This document shows, piece by piece, positions 42,847 through 51,840 of a stretch of DNA of 64,000 nucleotides. The first letter of the stretch is position 1. Each line of letters opens with the position of its first letter. Made by a program: the position numbers and the translations under genes. Where the stretch lies: NCBI GenBank assembly GCA_977017575.1, contig CDRNVI010000059.1, positions 124,001 to 188,000 on the forward strand, read 5' to 3'. The notes beneath the pieces are model-generated. The model was given only the letters and a program-made list of their open reading frames with translations. It was not told the origin of the DNA and searched no databases. The stretch comes from Paramoeba atlantica (Eukaryota > Discosea).

Positions 42847-43920
42847 CAGGGTTCGCAGAAACTATAAAACTATCAATATAGTACTATATAGTTACTATAA
42901 ACTTTTTTCGAAAACTATAAAAAACTATATTTTTTTGTTTCACATTTTAGGCACTCCGAAGCTCACCAACACGCCATAAATACACGGCAAATTCATTTGT
43001 GTACGATTTTTCTTATTTTTAAACCCGAAAATTGATGCCCGAAATTAAAGTTACGAGGGGTAGTTTCTGCAAAGATTATTTTATTGAACTGCTGCACACG
43101 GAGGGAAGTAAACAAGCCGTTGAATGTAACTTGTGTCAGGAGGGGACGTACCCCAGTCCCATCGCGTGGCCTTGACAGATTGCCTTGTGCGAATCTTGCG
43201 TCCCGAACATCTTCTCACTGCATCGCTGTCGCCGCGCTTTGGCTGGAGCCACCGACGTTATGTCTTGGGACTGAATAACTGCTGCTCACAATTCTATGAG
43301 TTTGAATAAATACAATCATATGAGTCTGAATAAATTACGCGGTGTGTTGTCGAGCGGAGAGTTTGTACTTCCTATCGTCACTCCTTTCGCATGCGTTTCA
43401 TTGCCATTTCCGAGGAGATGACACACTAGTTGATGATATTTTTCGGCGGTGATGGAATCGCGGGGAAGAGGGAGCATGTTTCCATAGCTATGTAACCCAG
43501 GATAAAGTGGACGAGGGAGGTTCTAAAAGCACCTTTAAACCACCACAAAAATAGAATGATATCTCCCGGTTTGTAAAGGATTCCGACGTGCCAAAAGAAT
43601 CTTTAAGGGACATACCCTTCCATTTTTATGGTGGTTTAAAGGTGCTTTTAGAACCTCCCTCGTCCACTTTAGCTTGGGTTACATTTTTTTCAGAATTTCT
43701 TGTCATATCATACGTATGTAAGCGTGTAAGAACGCATGTAGAGGCGTGTGTATGTCCTTCACAAGCGGAGAGGACTCAAAAAATATCACTTGTAAAGTGA
43801 AAAAAACTTTATAGTTTTCTTATAGTTTTATAGTAAAATATAGTAAATATAGTACTATATAGTAACTATATTCAATGAAAAAAACTATATTTTACTATAT
43901 TATAGTTTCTGCGAACCCTG
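42847..43920. mobile_element. Non-autonomous element with CAGGG ends and an inner hairpin
   Basis: The ends are CAGGGTTCGCAGAAACTATA and its complement, followed inward by long A/T-rich stretches with TATAGTACTATATAGT palindromes. The flanks AAAAAATGT and CATTTTTTC extend the complementarity. No transposase. In the middle, arms 43490-43552 and 43622-43684 (about 63 bp, about 93% complementary, core GGACGAGGGAGGTTCTAAAA) form a second hairpin. The end type matches the hAT-like element at 123-2022. No clear target duplication was found. Confidence 0.7.
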
Positions 43921-43984
43921 CATTTTTTCACAAAAAAAATTGTTGTTCTCATTGGATCATATTTTACTCGCAAAGTGATTTTTA

Positions 43985-44530
43985 GGATATTCGCATATAC
44001 AACTCATTGCCTCGCTTTTAAAAAGTTGAAAAAGCAAGCAATAGATTGGCCCCCCTTATCCCCTGATTTATACCCTGTAGAGAACGTGTGGTCTTCCACA
44101 TCAAAACAGTAATAAAATCTAAGATTAGACACGAATTACAAGACGCTATCATTAAAACATTCGACCTTTTAAAAGGAGAACATGTGGACAAATTAAGAAA
44201 TCCATTCACAAACTATCGCAAACGACTTCAATTGGTGATAGAAAAGAAAGGGTATCATATTGGGTATTGAATACGTATTTAGCGTCATTTTTACGTTCTC
44301 TACACACGATTAATACTTTTATAAAAAAAAGTTCAATAATATGGAAAAAAAAAGTAAAATGTGCACCCTCAAAAATTGTCTGGTCATTTTAGTATTTTCT
44401 TTAATTCAATCATGAAAAGGACGGCTGATTCGAGACGATTGGGTCGAAAAACAGTCCCATACCAAATATTTCGAAAATCGAACAAAATACAAGACCTGTA
44501 GGGGGGGGGTAAATGAAGCTGGACAGGGGT
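43985..44530 (+). pseudogene. Tc1/mariner transposase C-terminal fragment
   Basis: IDWPPLSPDLYPVENVW carries the catalytic Glu. The frame then breaks, and HIKTVIKSKIRHELQDAI to IEKKGYHIGY is the typical C-terminus. The following 120 bp match 1-122 of the window, so the 3' end of the element is included up to about 44530. Confidence 0.75.
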
Positions 44531-44951
44531 GTATGTATCTGTACTATTCTCGATGGATTGCTCGTTTTGCTCCGATTTCGAATGTACAGGTAGTATTAGC
44601 TATAGTGTGCTCGCCCGCGCCCCCAAAAACTGTCTTTGACATTCAAAAAAATGTTTTTCATTTTTCCTTAAACCAACAGCAACCTTGACCAAACAAATGT
44701 AAAATATGGATAAAAAAGATGCACATTGTTTTACGTTTTTATTTGTGCCAATATGGTTAGATTCACAGTGTTGTATTTGAGGTTTGCACAATAAATGTTT
44801 TCATTCTCTGCATTATTGAAACAGTCCCGTTTAGCTTAGAAGGTTTTAGCTGTTGAAAGCACAGTTCTTGTGTGCTACTCAACAAGCTCACCACGGACCA
44901 GTTTACTGAATATATTTATTTGAAGATTACGCTTCGATAAATCTAGTTCCA
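44531..44951. other. Intergenic region
   Basis: 421 bp, A+T-rich, no gene or clear repeat. The GACAGGGGTGTATGTATCTG at 44522 may be the start of another CAGGG-type end. Confidence 0.4.
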
Positions 44952-45968
44952 ATGTCGCCTTGGGTACTCTATAACCCCTCCACGTGCATTGTGCAAATTA
45001 AAATAACGCTTGACGGGCTTAGCCCACCGATCTGGCGACGCGTGCTGATGGATGACTACGACTCACTCGGTGTTCTCCATGAGGTCATTCAACGTGTAAT
45101 GCCTTGGAACGACGGCCATTGTCATTGTTTTACTATCCTAAATGAGTACTACGAGCGCAATCCAATGACCGAAATCCGTGAGGCGAGGCGTGAGGAAGAT
45201 TACATGCTTCAAACGGTGATCTCATGGGGGGTGAAAAAATTTAAGTACTCGTACGACTATGGCGATTCTTGGGAACACACGATTGAGATTGAAAAAACCC
45301 TTCCGATGGACCCCTCTCTTCGCTATCCGGTCTGCATAAAGGGGAAATATGGATGTCCTCCGGATGACTGCGGGGGTACCGATGGGTACATAGGTATGCT
45401 CCAAACACTGCGCGCACCGGGTGATTCAGAGGAAAAACAAGAATATTTGGAGTGGTTAGGGGGGCCCTTTGATCCGTATGTCTTTGACATGGACCAGGCG
45501 AATGAGCGCCTGGAAGAACTTCGGCCACGTCGACGTGTTCCCAAAGAGTCTGGCACGAAGAAAACAAAGTCGAGCACGTCTAGAAAGAGCAAGATCTCGA
45601 AGAAAGGCACACAGACGAAAGAGAAGGAGTCCAATGAAAAGGTAAAAGACAAGAAAGACGTGAAGGCAACTAAAGCGAAACCAAAAGGAGGCGAAAAGGC
45701 TAAAAAAAAGGCTAAAGAAAAGGCTAAAAAGGTCGAGAAAAAGACAACAACTGCGACAAAGGGGAAGGCCCAAAAGACAAGCACGACTTCCAGTGCGCAA
45801 CAGAAAGCGAAATCGAGCAAGAAAGGGGAGAGCAAGCCCGAAACGAAGAGGGGAAAAGCGAGTACCGTTGGTAAACGCGAACGTGTAGAACGTAAACAAA
45901 CGGCGGCGCAGAAAAAGAACTCGAAAGGAGTTTCTTCTAGCATTAAGAAGGGCACATCACGGAAATAA
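44952..45968 (+). CDS. pRiA4b ORF-3-like domain protein with lysine-rich tail
   Basis: 338 residues. Residues about 10-190 are the plasmid pRiA4b ORF-3-like domain: IVQIKITLDGLSPPIWRRV, the LHEVIQ helix and WNDGHCHCF, then FKYSYDYGDSWEHTIEIEKT, and a Cys-rich YPVCIKGKYGCPPDDCGG with the usual PPDDCGG turn and the LEWLGGPFDPYVFD ending. This domain is common in bacteria (annotated from plasmids and IS1096-like elements) and rarer in eukaryotes; its biochemical role is not established. Residues about 195-338 are almost only Lys, Ala, Ser, Thr and Glu, like a histone H1 or kinetoplastid DNA-packaging tail, suggesting nucleic-acid binding. The fusion is intact and on the host strand. Confidence 0.85.
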   Translation: MSPWVLYNPSTCIVQIKITLDGLSPPIWRRVLMDDYDSLGVLHEVIQRVMPWNDGHCHCFTILNEYYERNPMTEIREARREEDYMLQTVISWGVKKFKYSYDYGDSWEHTIEIEKTLPMDPSLRYPVCIKGKYGCPPDDCGGTDGYIGMLQTLRAPGDSEEKQEYLEWLGGPFDPYVFDMDQANERLEELRPRRRVPKESGTKKTKSSTSRKSKISKKGTQTKEKESNEKVKDKKDVKATKAKPKGGEKAKKKAKEKAKKVEKKTTTATKGKAQKTSTTSSAQQKAKSSKKGESKPETKRGKASTVGKRERVERKQTAAQKKNSKGVSSSIKKGTSRK

Positions 45969-46495
45969 CTTGAACAGCATGTCAGAGTTTTTTATCAATG
46001 TCAAGCATTTCTGTATTTTCGTCTATAGTGCAGTACACATTTTGAGTTTGTATAGAAATGTTTTATTAGTAGATTGCTAAGATACTTTAGCTTCTTAGAA
46101 CACACAGTAGTTTACCTACCCTGTAGTAACCTAGTACAAGTGAGCACGATAGTTATTTATCTCTTAGGACCTCACGGGTCTAATTTGAGATTACAAAGAT
46201 TGTTAGACTGGGAAGGGCGCAACACGCCTTGTTGGAAACGATGTCATCTTGAAAAGAAGAAAGAACAAAAAAAGCAAAAAATCGCGGAGGACGTCTATTG
46301 AAACGCTTTTTCTTGACGGAATTTCATGAAAGCCTTGTGTTGAGCTTTCACTGGCAGAACAACCGACATGTAAAATGTTGTACGTATCATAATAACGTTT
46401 TAAGCACACTGGCGTACATCTCAGTACCCGAATAATCAACCACATAAACACCTATTTAAAAAAATGATTTAAAATTTTCTATTATCACTTCTGCT
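45969..46495. other. Intergenic region
   Basis: 527 bp. An open frame at 46074-46301 has no ATG and is not accepted as a gene. No repeat seen. Confidence 0.4.
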
Positions 46496-48172
46496 ATGCA
46501 TTTTATACCCTCTTTTTGTGACGATGCACAGCCACCGTCACGGCGATCTTCTTCACCCGGATTACACAAAACACCTGCTACTGCTGTTGGCAAAGTTCAC
46601 TCCTACGCCCTCCCGGTGGTATACGACCTCGCACGTCTGGTGGAACACATCAGCAACCCCCACCCCTCGTGGACCTTAGAGACGCCTCCCTGTTCGTGGG
46701 ATGGGGTCACGTGCGATCCCCCCACCGGGGCGGTCACGGAGCTGCGCTGGATGGATCGCGGATTACGTGCGAGAAATTTCTCCCTGCAACATCTTCCTCG
46801 TACGCTGCATCTCGTGGATCTCTCTGGCAACAGTCTATGGGGTACGGTGCTGCTGAACGCGCTGCCAGATACCTTGCGAGAGCTTGTAATGGACAGAAAT
46901 CTTTTGCATGGCGAAATCGATTTGTGTGACATTCCGGAAGCCTTGGAACGGTTGAGCTTGGCGCATAACCAGTTTCAGGGTTCCGTTGAACTTGCCTCAC
47001 TTCCTCCTCACCTGCGTATTCTGTGCTTAAATGAAAACGCGTTCGAGGGAGAAATTGATTTGGGGAAGCTCCCTAATACGCTCGAAGGCATGGATCTGTC
47101 GGAGAATCAATTCCATGGAACCTGCGTACTTGATATGTTTCCTCCTTCTCTTAAGAGCTTGAGACTAAGCAAAAATAAATTGTCGGGCAATTTGTGTTTT
47201 GAAGCCCTTCCGCGCGGACTCGAGGATCTAGTGCTCAATGAAAATAAATTTCAAGCAGAATTAAAATTCCAGAACTTACCTCCCGCACTCCGTTGTCTTC
47301 AATTGGAAAATAACCAATTTTCGGGTCACATTGACACGTCAAGTTTCCCGAATGAAATACAACTTGTTTTACTGTACAGCAATCTCTTTACAGGGGAGTT
47401 TCTTTTTGAAGCCCTTCCTAATTTGCAGCATCTTTCCCTTGCGCATAATAAAGTGACAGGTAAAGTGCCTCCTAATGTACCTCTTCCGGAGGTTGAAATG
47501 CTAAACCTCCATAAATGCGATTTCGAAGGTCCATTCGATATGACGACTCTCCCGCCCACCTTGAAGTTCTTAAGTCTCTATGGGAATCGCTTTGATGGAC
47601 CGCTCGACTTAAATCATTTGCCGTTGGAGATACAGATGCTCAACGCGGCACATAACCAGTTTACTGGGTCTATTTCATTGGACCAACTACCCGTTGGCTT
47701 GAACGAACTACGCCTTGGGGGTAATAATTTAGATGGTACGCTGCTGCTTACGCACCTTCCAGACTCCTTGGAGCATCTTCACCTGCAAGAAAATTTATTT
47801 ACAGGAGAAATAGATCTTTCTGCGCTTCCTGAGAAGCTAAAAAGTGTACGACTCCATCAAAATGCGCTCACAGGAGCTGTACATAGTGAGAATCTCCCAG
47901 AATCTCTCGAAGAATTATCCCTTCATAGTACTTTCCTCCACGTATGTATCGACAAATATCACCATCCCCCCAATCTGGATATCTCCCCAATCTTGGAGAA
48001 CACCGTTTGGGTATTAGACAAAGCGGGGAAGCTGTGCCGCGTTCCTTTCAAGGGTTCTAAGCACTGCTTAATGGTATGGGATGTGCAAGGCTCCAGCACT
48101 GCGGAAGAAATACAGCATCGGTACGGTGAGTTCCTTTTTTATCAAGATTACGTGGAAGAGGAAGCCCTGTAG
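46496..48172 (+). CDS. Long LRR family protein 12 with unique C-terminal region
   Basis: 558 residues, more than twice the other members. The N-terminus is Pro/Ser-rich (MHFIPSFCDDAQPPSRR). The cap is complete: ALPVVYDLARLVEHI, PSWTLETPPCSWDGVTCD and LRWMDRGLRA. About 17 LRRs follow (residues 95-480), very regular, such as LPRGLEDLVLNENKFQ and LPDSLEHLHLQENLFTG. The last 75 residues (NTVWVLDKAGKLCRVPFKGS, CLMVWDVQGSS, then an acidic end) are not repeats and have no counterpart in the other genes; they could be a small beta domain. There is no membrane span. It may be the ancestral long form, or an expanded one. Confidence 0.88.
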   Translation: MHFIPSFCDDAQPPSRRSSSPGLHKTPATAVGKVHSYALPVVYDLARLVEHISNPHPSWTLETPPCSWDGVTCDPPTGAVTELRWMDRGLRARNFSLQHLPRTLHLVDLSGNSLWGTVLLNALPDTLRELVMDRNLLHGEIDLCDIPEALERLSLAHNQFQGSVELASLPPHLRILCLNENAFEGEIDLGKLPNTLEGMDLSENQFHGTCVLDMFPPSLKSLRLSKNKLSGNLCFEALPRGLEDLVLNENKFQAELKFQNLPPALRCLQLENNQFSGHIDTSSFPNEIQLVLLYSNLFTGEFLFEALPNLQHLSLAHNKVTGKVPPNVPLPEVEMLNLHKCDFEGPFDMTTLPPTLKFLSLYGNRFDGPLDLNHLPLEIQMLNAAHNQFTGSISLDQLPVGLNELRLGGNNLDGTLLLTHLPDSLEHLHLQENLFTGEIDLSALPEKLKSVRLHQNALTGAVHSENLPESLEELSLHSTFLHVCIDKYHHPPNLDISPILENTVWVLDKAGKLCRVPFKGSKHCLMVWDVQGSSTAEEIQHRYGEFLFYQDYVEEEAL

Positions 48173-48352
48173 AAAAAAACTTTTAAGAGGCGAACGCACA
48201 GCAAAAAAATCAATTAACAATTTATTTTCGTATCCATTACTCAGTAATTCAATGATGTACGCAACATGACAAAGCTCTACTGCGGGTAAAGAACACGTAA
48301 TAATACGAAAAAAAATACGTAATACGCTTCACTTTATTTTTCTACAATTTCG

Positions 48353-50575
48353 ATGTCCAGTGACACTTTTATCACGCTCTTGTTCACTGCCTTGCTCGTA
48401 CCACTGCTCGCTCATGATGAGCTGGATGTGTTGGACCGATTCACCCCTCAGCATCCTGATTTAGAATCACCACGATTCGAGCGCTTACGTAGGCAGCCCA
48501 TGACAAGCCTGCAACGTTGGCAAACACAGCACATGAATTTGAACCCGCCGCTTTCCTGGGAATCGGATGACCCAAGTACGGAAGGCGACATCTCGGATGA
48601 TTTCCAAGACGGTTTTCAAAAGTATCGCGGACAGACACTTCTGTACCGACTCTGGAACCGCATCGTCCATCTTTTCACCCCATGCTGTGAAACCGACTCC
48701 GATCTCGACCCGATCCCCACAATGCCCTCCCGAAATCGAAAAACCAGCTGGAATTCGATTTCCGAACCTGTCTCGACCACTACCTTATACCCAACAACAC
48801 AACCTTCCCTCTCAACCCCCACAAAATGCACAACCCGCAGCCCTCTCTCGCAGGGCTACTGGGGAGAGGAGAACGCCGCGGTGCCCGTGCGGGACGACAC
48901 GGTGCAACTCCCACCCTCCCACCGCGCTCTCTCCCGCAATGCCTCCGTACTCCTTCTCGACCCCTTCGCCCCGATTGAGGTCGACTTCTCCGAGGATGCG
49001 GAACAAGAGGTTTCGGAGGAGGAGGAAGAAGAAGATGAAGACTATGAGGGGGAGGGGGGGGACGGCGACAACCACGAGCCCCCCTCTCATCGTCTCCGGG
49101 GGAGTAAGTCGGGAGTCAGCGCCCCTCCCCCGCCCTCCTGGCTGGGCTACACCCTTCGCCGGTTCCTTCACTGGCTGCGGGACTTCCCGCGACGGTTCCA
49201 TGCGTTTGCGATGGGACGGCGGTCGATGCCCGAGGACCACTACCGGGAACGTCCCGGGACCTCGTTTCTTGATTCGATGGGGTCGTGGTGTACACGACAG
49301 CCCGTGGGTAAGCCCCATAAAAAAAAGGGAAGGAGAAAACAACAAAAAGAAAGGGAACAAAACAAGAAAAAGGAGAAAAACGAGAAATCCGGGGATAGCT
49401 CTCCTTTTCAGGGGTATAACCCTTGGTATGAAAACACCACAGAATCGGATTCCTCTTCCTCCTGTTCGTATTCTTCATCATCCCTCCACAATGCTGCTGC
49501 GGAGTTACATTCTAAAAGCGGTACTCCTCCCCATCGGCCTCTCCCCCATGAGGTCGCGATGGCCACCAAACACCCCCGGCAGTGTGCGCTGCACGTCGCA
49601 CTGTGTCCGAAATCGGACCCGGCCACAAAAATCCCGTTTTCAACGAAGCAACAAGACGGGCTCTGGGATGCGCTCACCGGGGCGGCCCAGGTCCCCCGGG
49701 TGGTGGTCCCGGGGGAGAGCTTCGAGTGCTCGCGGTTTCACCCGAGAACGAACCCCGGGCGCCGACTGGTGTTGCGCGGGGGACACAAGAAACGGTTTCC
49801 TGGGCACCCGATCTTTTTGTCCGAAATCCCCGTGTTACGGGATTGGTGGGATGGACTGGAGGAGATGAACCCGTGCGCGATGACACGGGTGGCGGAGAGT
49901 CCAGAGCGTAAGCGTGAGGCGGGGGGTTGCGATAAAAAAGAGGCATTGGAGGGGAAATCGGATTCCGGAGGGAGAGACACTGAGGTTTCATTTTCGGCCG
50001 TTTCGTCTTCATCGGGTGCAGCCTCGTCTTCGGAAGCGAATTTATCTTCTGGGGAGGTGTCCGTTGAGGTTTCGTCTTCTGGGGCTTCTTCTTCTTTGTC
50101 TTCATCTTCTACAACGCCGCGTAAAGCATTCTGCTCCCCCCTCTCCCCGTCCTATCGTAGGCATCACACCAATCTCTACGGTAAACACACGACGGGAATA
50201 TGTACGCTGGATATCCCTGCAACGCTACAAAAGAAACTCGACCGGCACGTGAGGCGTCAAATTGCCATCCAGGGACAAATTACGCCCTTTGAGGCGTGGC
50301 TCCCGGGGGAGGAAACTAGCAAGGCAGGGAAGGGGGATAAAAAAGGGGAGAAGGAAAGCGAGGGACAGGAAGAAACTACTGGCTACTCTTCTTCCTCATC
50401 TTCGCCTCTTCCGTACTACCGACCGGTTCGTGCAGAAATCTTTGAAAGAGGATATCTATGGGGGAAGGGCGAGAGCGTGTCAAATGGGGATCGCACGGGA
50501 ACCTCCAGATATTACTTTCTGGTGTGTCCTTGTGTGTATGAGCCTGTGGTGGGTTTAATGCGGGGCGAAATGTAG
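48353..50575 (+). CDS. Hypothetical low-complexity protein with signal peptide
   Basis: 740 residues from MSSDTFITLLFTALLVPLLA, a good signal peptide or anchor. The rest is mostly disordered: acidic run about residues 218-240 (EVSEEEEEEDEDYEGEGG), Lys-rich run about 323-345 (KKKGRRKQQKEREQNKKKEK), and Ser-rich blocks. Two more ordered parts are near 252-300 (SWLGYTLRRFLHWLRDFPRR) and 590-660 (YGKHTTGICTLDIPATLQKK, then QITPFEAWLPG). I recognise no domain. The middle is G+C-rich (Arg/Pro/Gly codons) and the ends are not. Intact frame, host strand. Confidence 0.65.
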   Translation: MSSDTFITLLFTALLVPLLAHDELDVLDRFTPQHPDLESPRFERLRRQPMTSLQRWQTQHMNLNPPLSWESDDPSTEGDISDDFQDGFQKYRGQTLLYRLWNRIVHLFTPCCETDSDLDPIPTMPSRNRKTSWNSISEPVSTTTLYPTTQPSLSTPTKCTTRSPLSQGYWGEENAAVPVRDDTVQLPPSHRALSRNASVLLLDPFAPIEVDFSEDAEQEVSEEEEEEDEDYEGEGGDGDNHEPPSHRLRGSKSGVSAPPPPSWLGYTLRRFLHWLRDFPRRFHAFAMGRRSMPEDHYRERPGTSFLDSMGSWCTRQPVGKPHKKKGRRKQQKEREQNKKKEKNEKSGDSSPFQGYNPWYENTTESDSSSSCSYSSSSLHNAAAELHSKSGTPPHRPLPHEVAMATKHPRQCALHVALCPKSDPATKIPFSTKQQDGLWDALTGAAQVPRVVVPGESFECSRFHPRTNPGRRLVLRGGHKKRFPGHPIFLSEIPVLRDWWDGLEEMNPCAMTRVAESPERKREAGGCDKKEALEGKSDSGGRDTEVSFSAVSSSSGAASSSEANLSSGEVSVEVSSSGASSSLSSSSTTPRKAFCSPLSPSYRRHHTNLYGKHTTGICTLDIPATLQKKLDRHVRRQIAIQGQITPFEAWLPGEETSKAGKGDKKGEKESEGQEETTGYSSSSSSPLPYYRPVRAEIFERGYLWGKGESVSNGDRTGTSRYYFLVCPCVYEPVVGLMRGEM

Positions 50576-51147
50576 AGCAGGATGAATGGAGAGATGCGAT
50601 AGCATGGGTTACGAGACACTTGTATCGGTGTATTGGTCATTAGCAATGCTGTACTACCTTAATATCGATATCTTGTAGGACGTCACGTAACTTTTTACAC
50701 GTTCTGTTCTTCCATTTTGATATGGTCGCACAAGGATCGCAAAGACTTGGCCAACTTTTCTATGAGGTCGCTAGCAATTGCTTTTCTCTTTTTCCCCATT
50801 GCAAAGTCCAATGCTCCGAGTAAGGTTCCGCGTTCTTCGAAAGAATGGTCAGACTTTGTTTTGGTCAGACTTTGTTTTGGTTGGACTTTGCTTTGGTGGA
50901 CATTGTTGCGTGACGCAGATTTCATATTACCACGTCGCCTTGGAGACGCGCTGAGCGTGATCATGACGAAAATAGTATAAAGAATGCTACGTACAACGGC
51001 TAATAAGGCATTTTTAGCATATTTTGTATTCACATTATTTACGTCGCAAAGCCTTCCATATTTCTTTCTTCTAGTTTTTTGTTTTTGTATTTACTTTTAG
51101 TACAGCTCAGAATAATGTCGAAGGTGGTATCTTGAAATCGCTAAATC
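50576..51147. other. Intergenic region with a minus-strand ORF
   Basis: Minus frame 51033-50695 (112 residues, SFEERGTLLGALDFAMGKKR) is open but unrecognised and opposite to the host genes. A TTGTTTTGGTCAGACTTTG direct repeat lies at 50857-50895. Perhaps an element remnant. Confidence 0.35.
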
Positions 51148-51612
51148 ATGTTACACAAGAGGCTCATAACGCTTCCGTCCAAATCCGAGGTTGCGTTAGG
51201 CGCATGCGTGATATCCTTTGCCATGCTCGTCCGGTACGGTTATCGTTTAGCTCAACAGAAACATTTTTCTGAAACAAACCCTGATCCCTTGCCTTTTGTA
51301 ACATCGTCCTACAAATACTCAACAAACGAGGTACTTAACAACAGCGAAACTTCACCAACTACTGTAGAAATTATAAAGGAGGTCCTCTCCAAGGACGCTC
51401 ATGACATCCAGGATTCTGAATTCGAGCCAGATACAGGTATGGAAGAATTCAGTGAGTATTCCGACACAATAGACAGTATGCTGGGCGCTGGCTGGGATTC
51501 TCCTTGGGATTTGGATTGGATGATGTTACAAAATCATATGGAGTTCTCAGAATCTGATTCGTTTCCGTACGATGGGATTGCAGATGGGCACCTCATTGAG
51601 GAAATCGAATAA
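51148..51612 (+). CDS. Small protein with one N-terminal membrane span
   Basis: 154 residues from MLHKRLITLPSKSEVALGAC. A hydrophobic span (ALGACVISFAMLVRYGYRLA, about residues 16-35) follows a basic start. The rest is acidic and soluble (DIQDSEFEPDTGMEEFSEYS) and ends ADGHLIEEIE. The layout fits a small mitochondrial or ER membrane protein. No family recognised. The spacing to the next gene (229 bp) on the same strand fits a polycistronic unit. Confidence 0.5.
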   Translation: MLHKRLITLPSKSEVALGACVISFAMLVRYGYRLAQQKHFSETNPDPLPFVTSSYKYSTNEVLNNSETSPTTVEIIKEVLSKDAHDIQDSEFEPDTGMEEFSEYSDTIDSMLGAGWDSPWDLDWMMLQNHMEFSESDSFPYDGIADGHLIEEIE

Positions 51613-51840
51613 GCGGTATCCAGCATGATGAATCAAGTCACACAGCACGTACCATGCCCAGTCGACATGTGCCCATGCATATCTTTATCGTAATAATACC
51701 CAAATATTAATCTAGGATTATGTTGTACACGTCAACTTCAATTTTCACCTTTTCGTACTCCTTTTTTGTCTTCTCACACACACTTATTTCACCTTTATCA
51801 ACGAATAGCATCTTTTTTAACCCACCTCACAACCGACACC

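Noticed and set aside
45323-45955. Minus-strand frame of 210 codons, rich in Phe and Leu
   Set aside because: It is the antisense of the lysine-rich tail (AAG/AAA codons read as CTT/TTT).
46074-46301. 75-codon + strand frame with a lysine-rich end
   Set aside because: Has no ATG (starts at TTG) and no recognisable pattern.
48616-50105. Long frames antisense or shifted within the 48353 gene
   Set aside because: Arise from the G+C-rich, low-complexity coding sequence of the gene itself.
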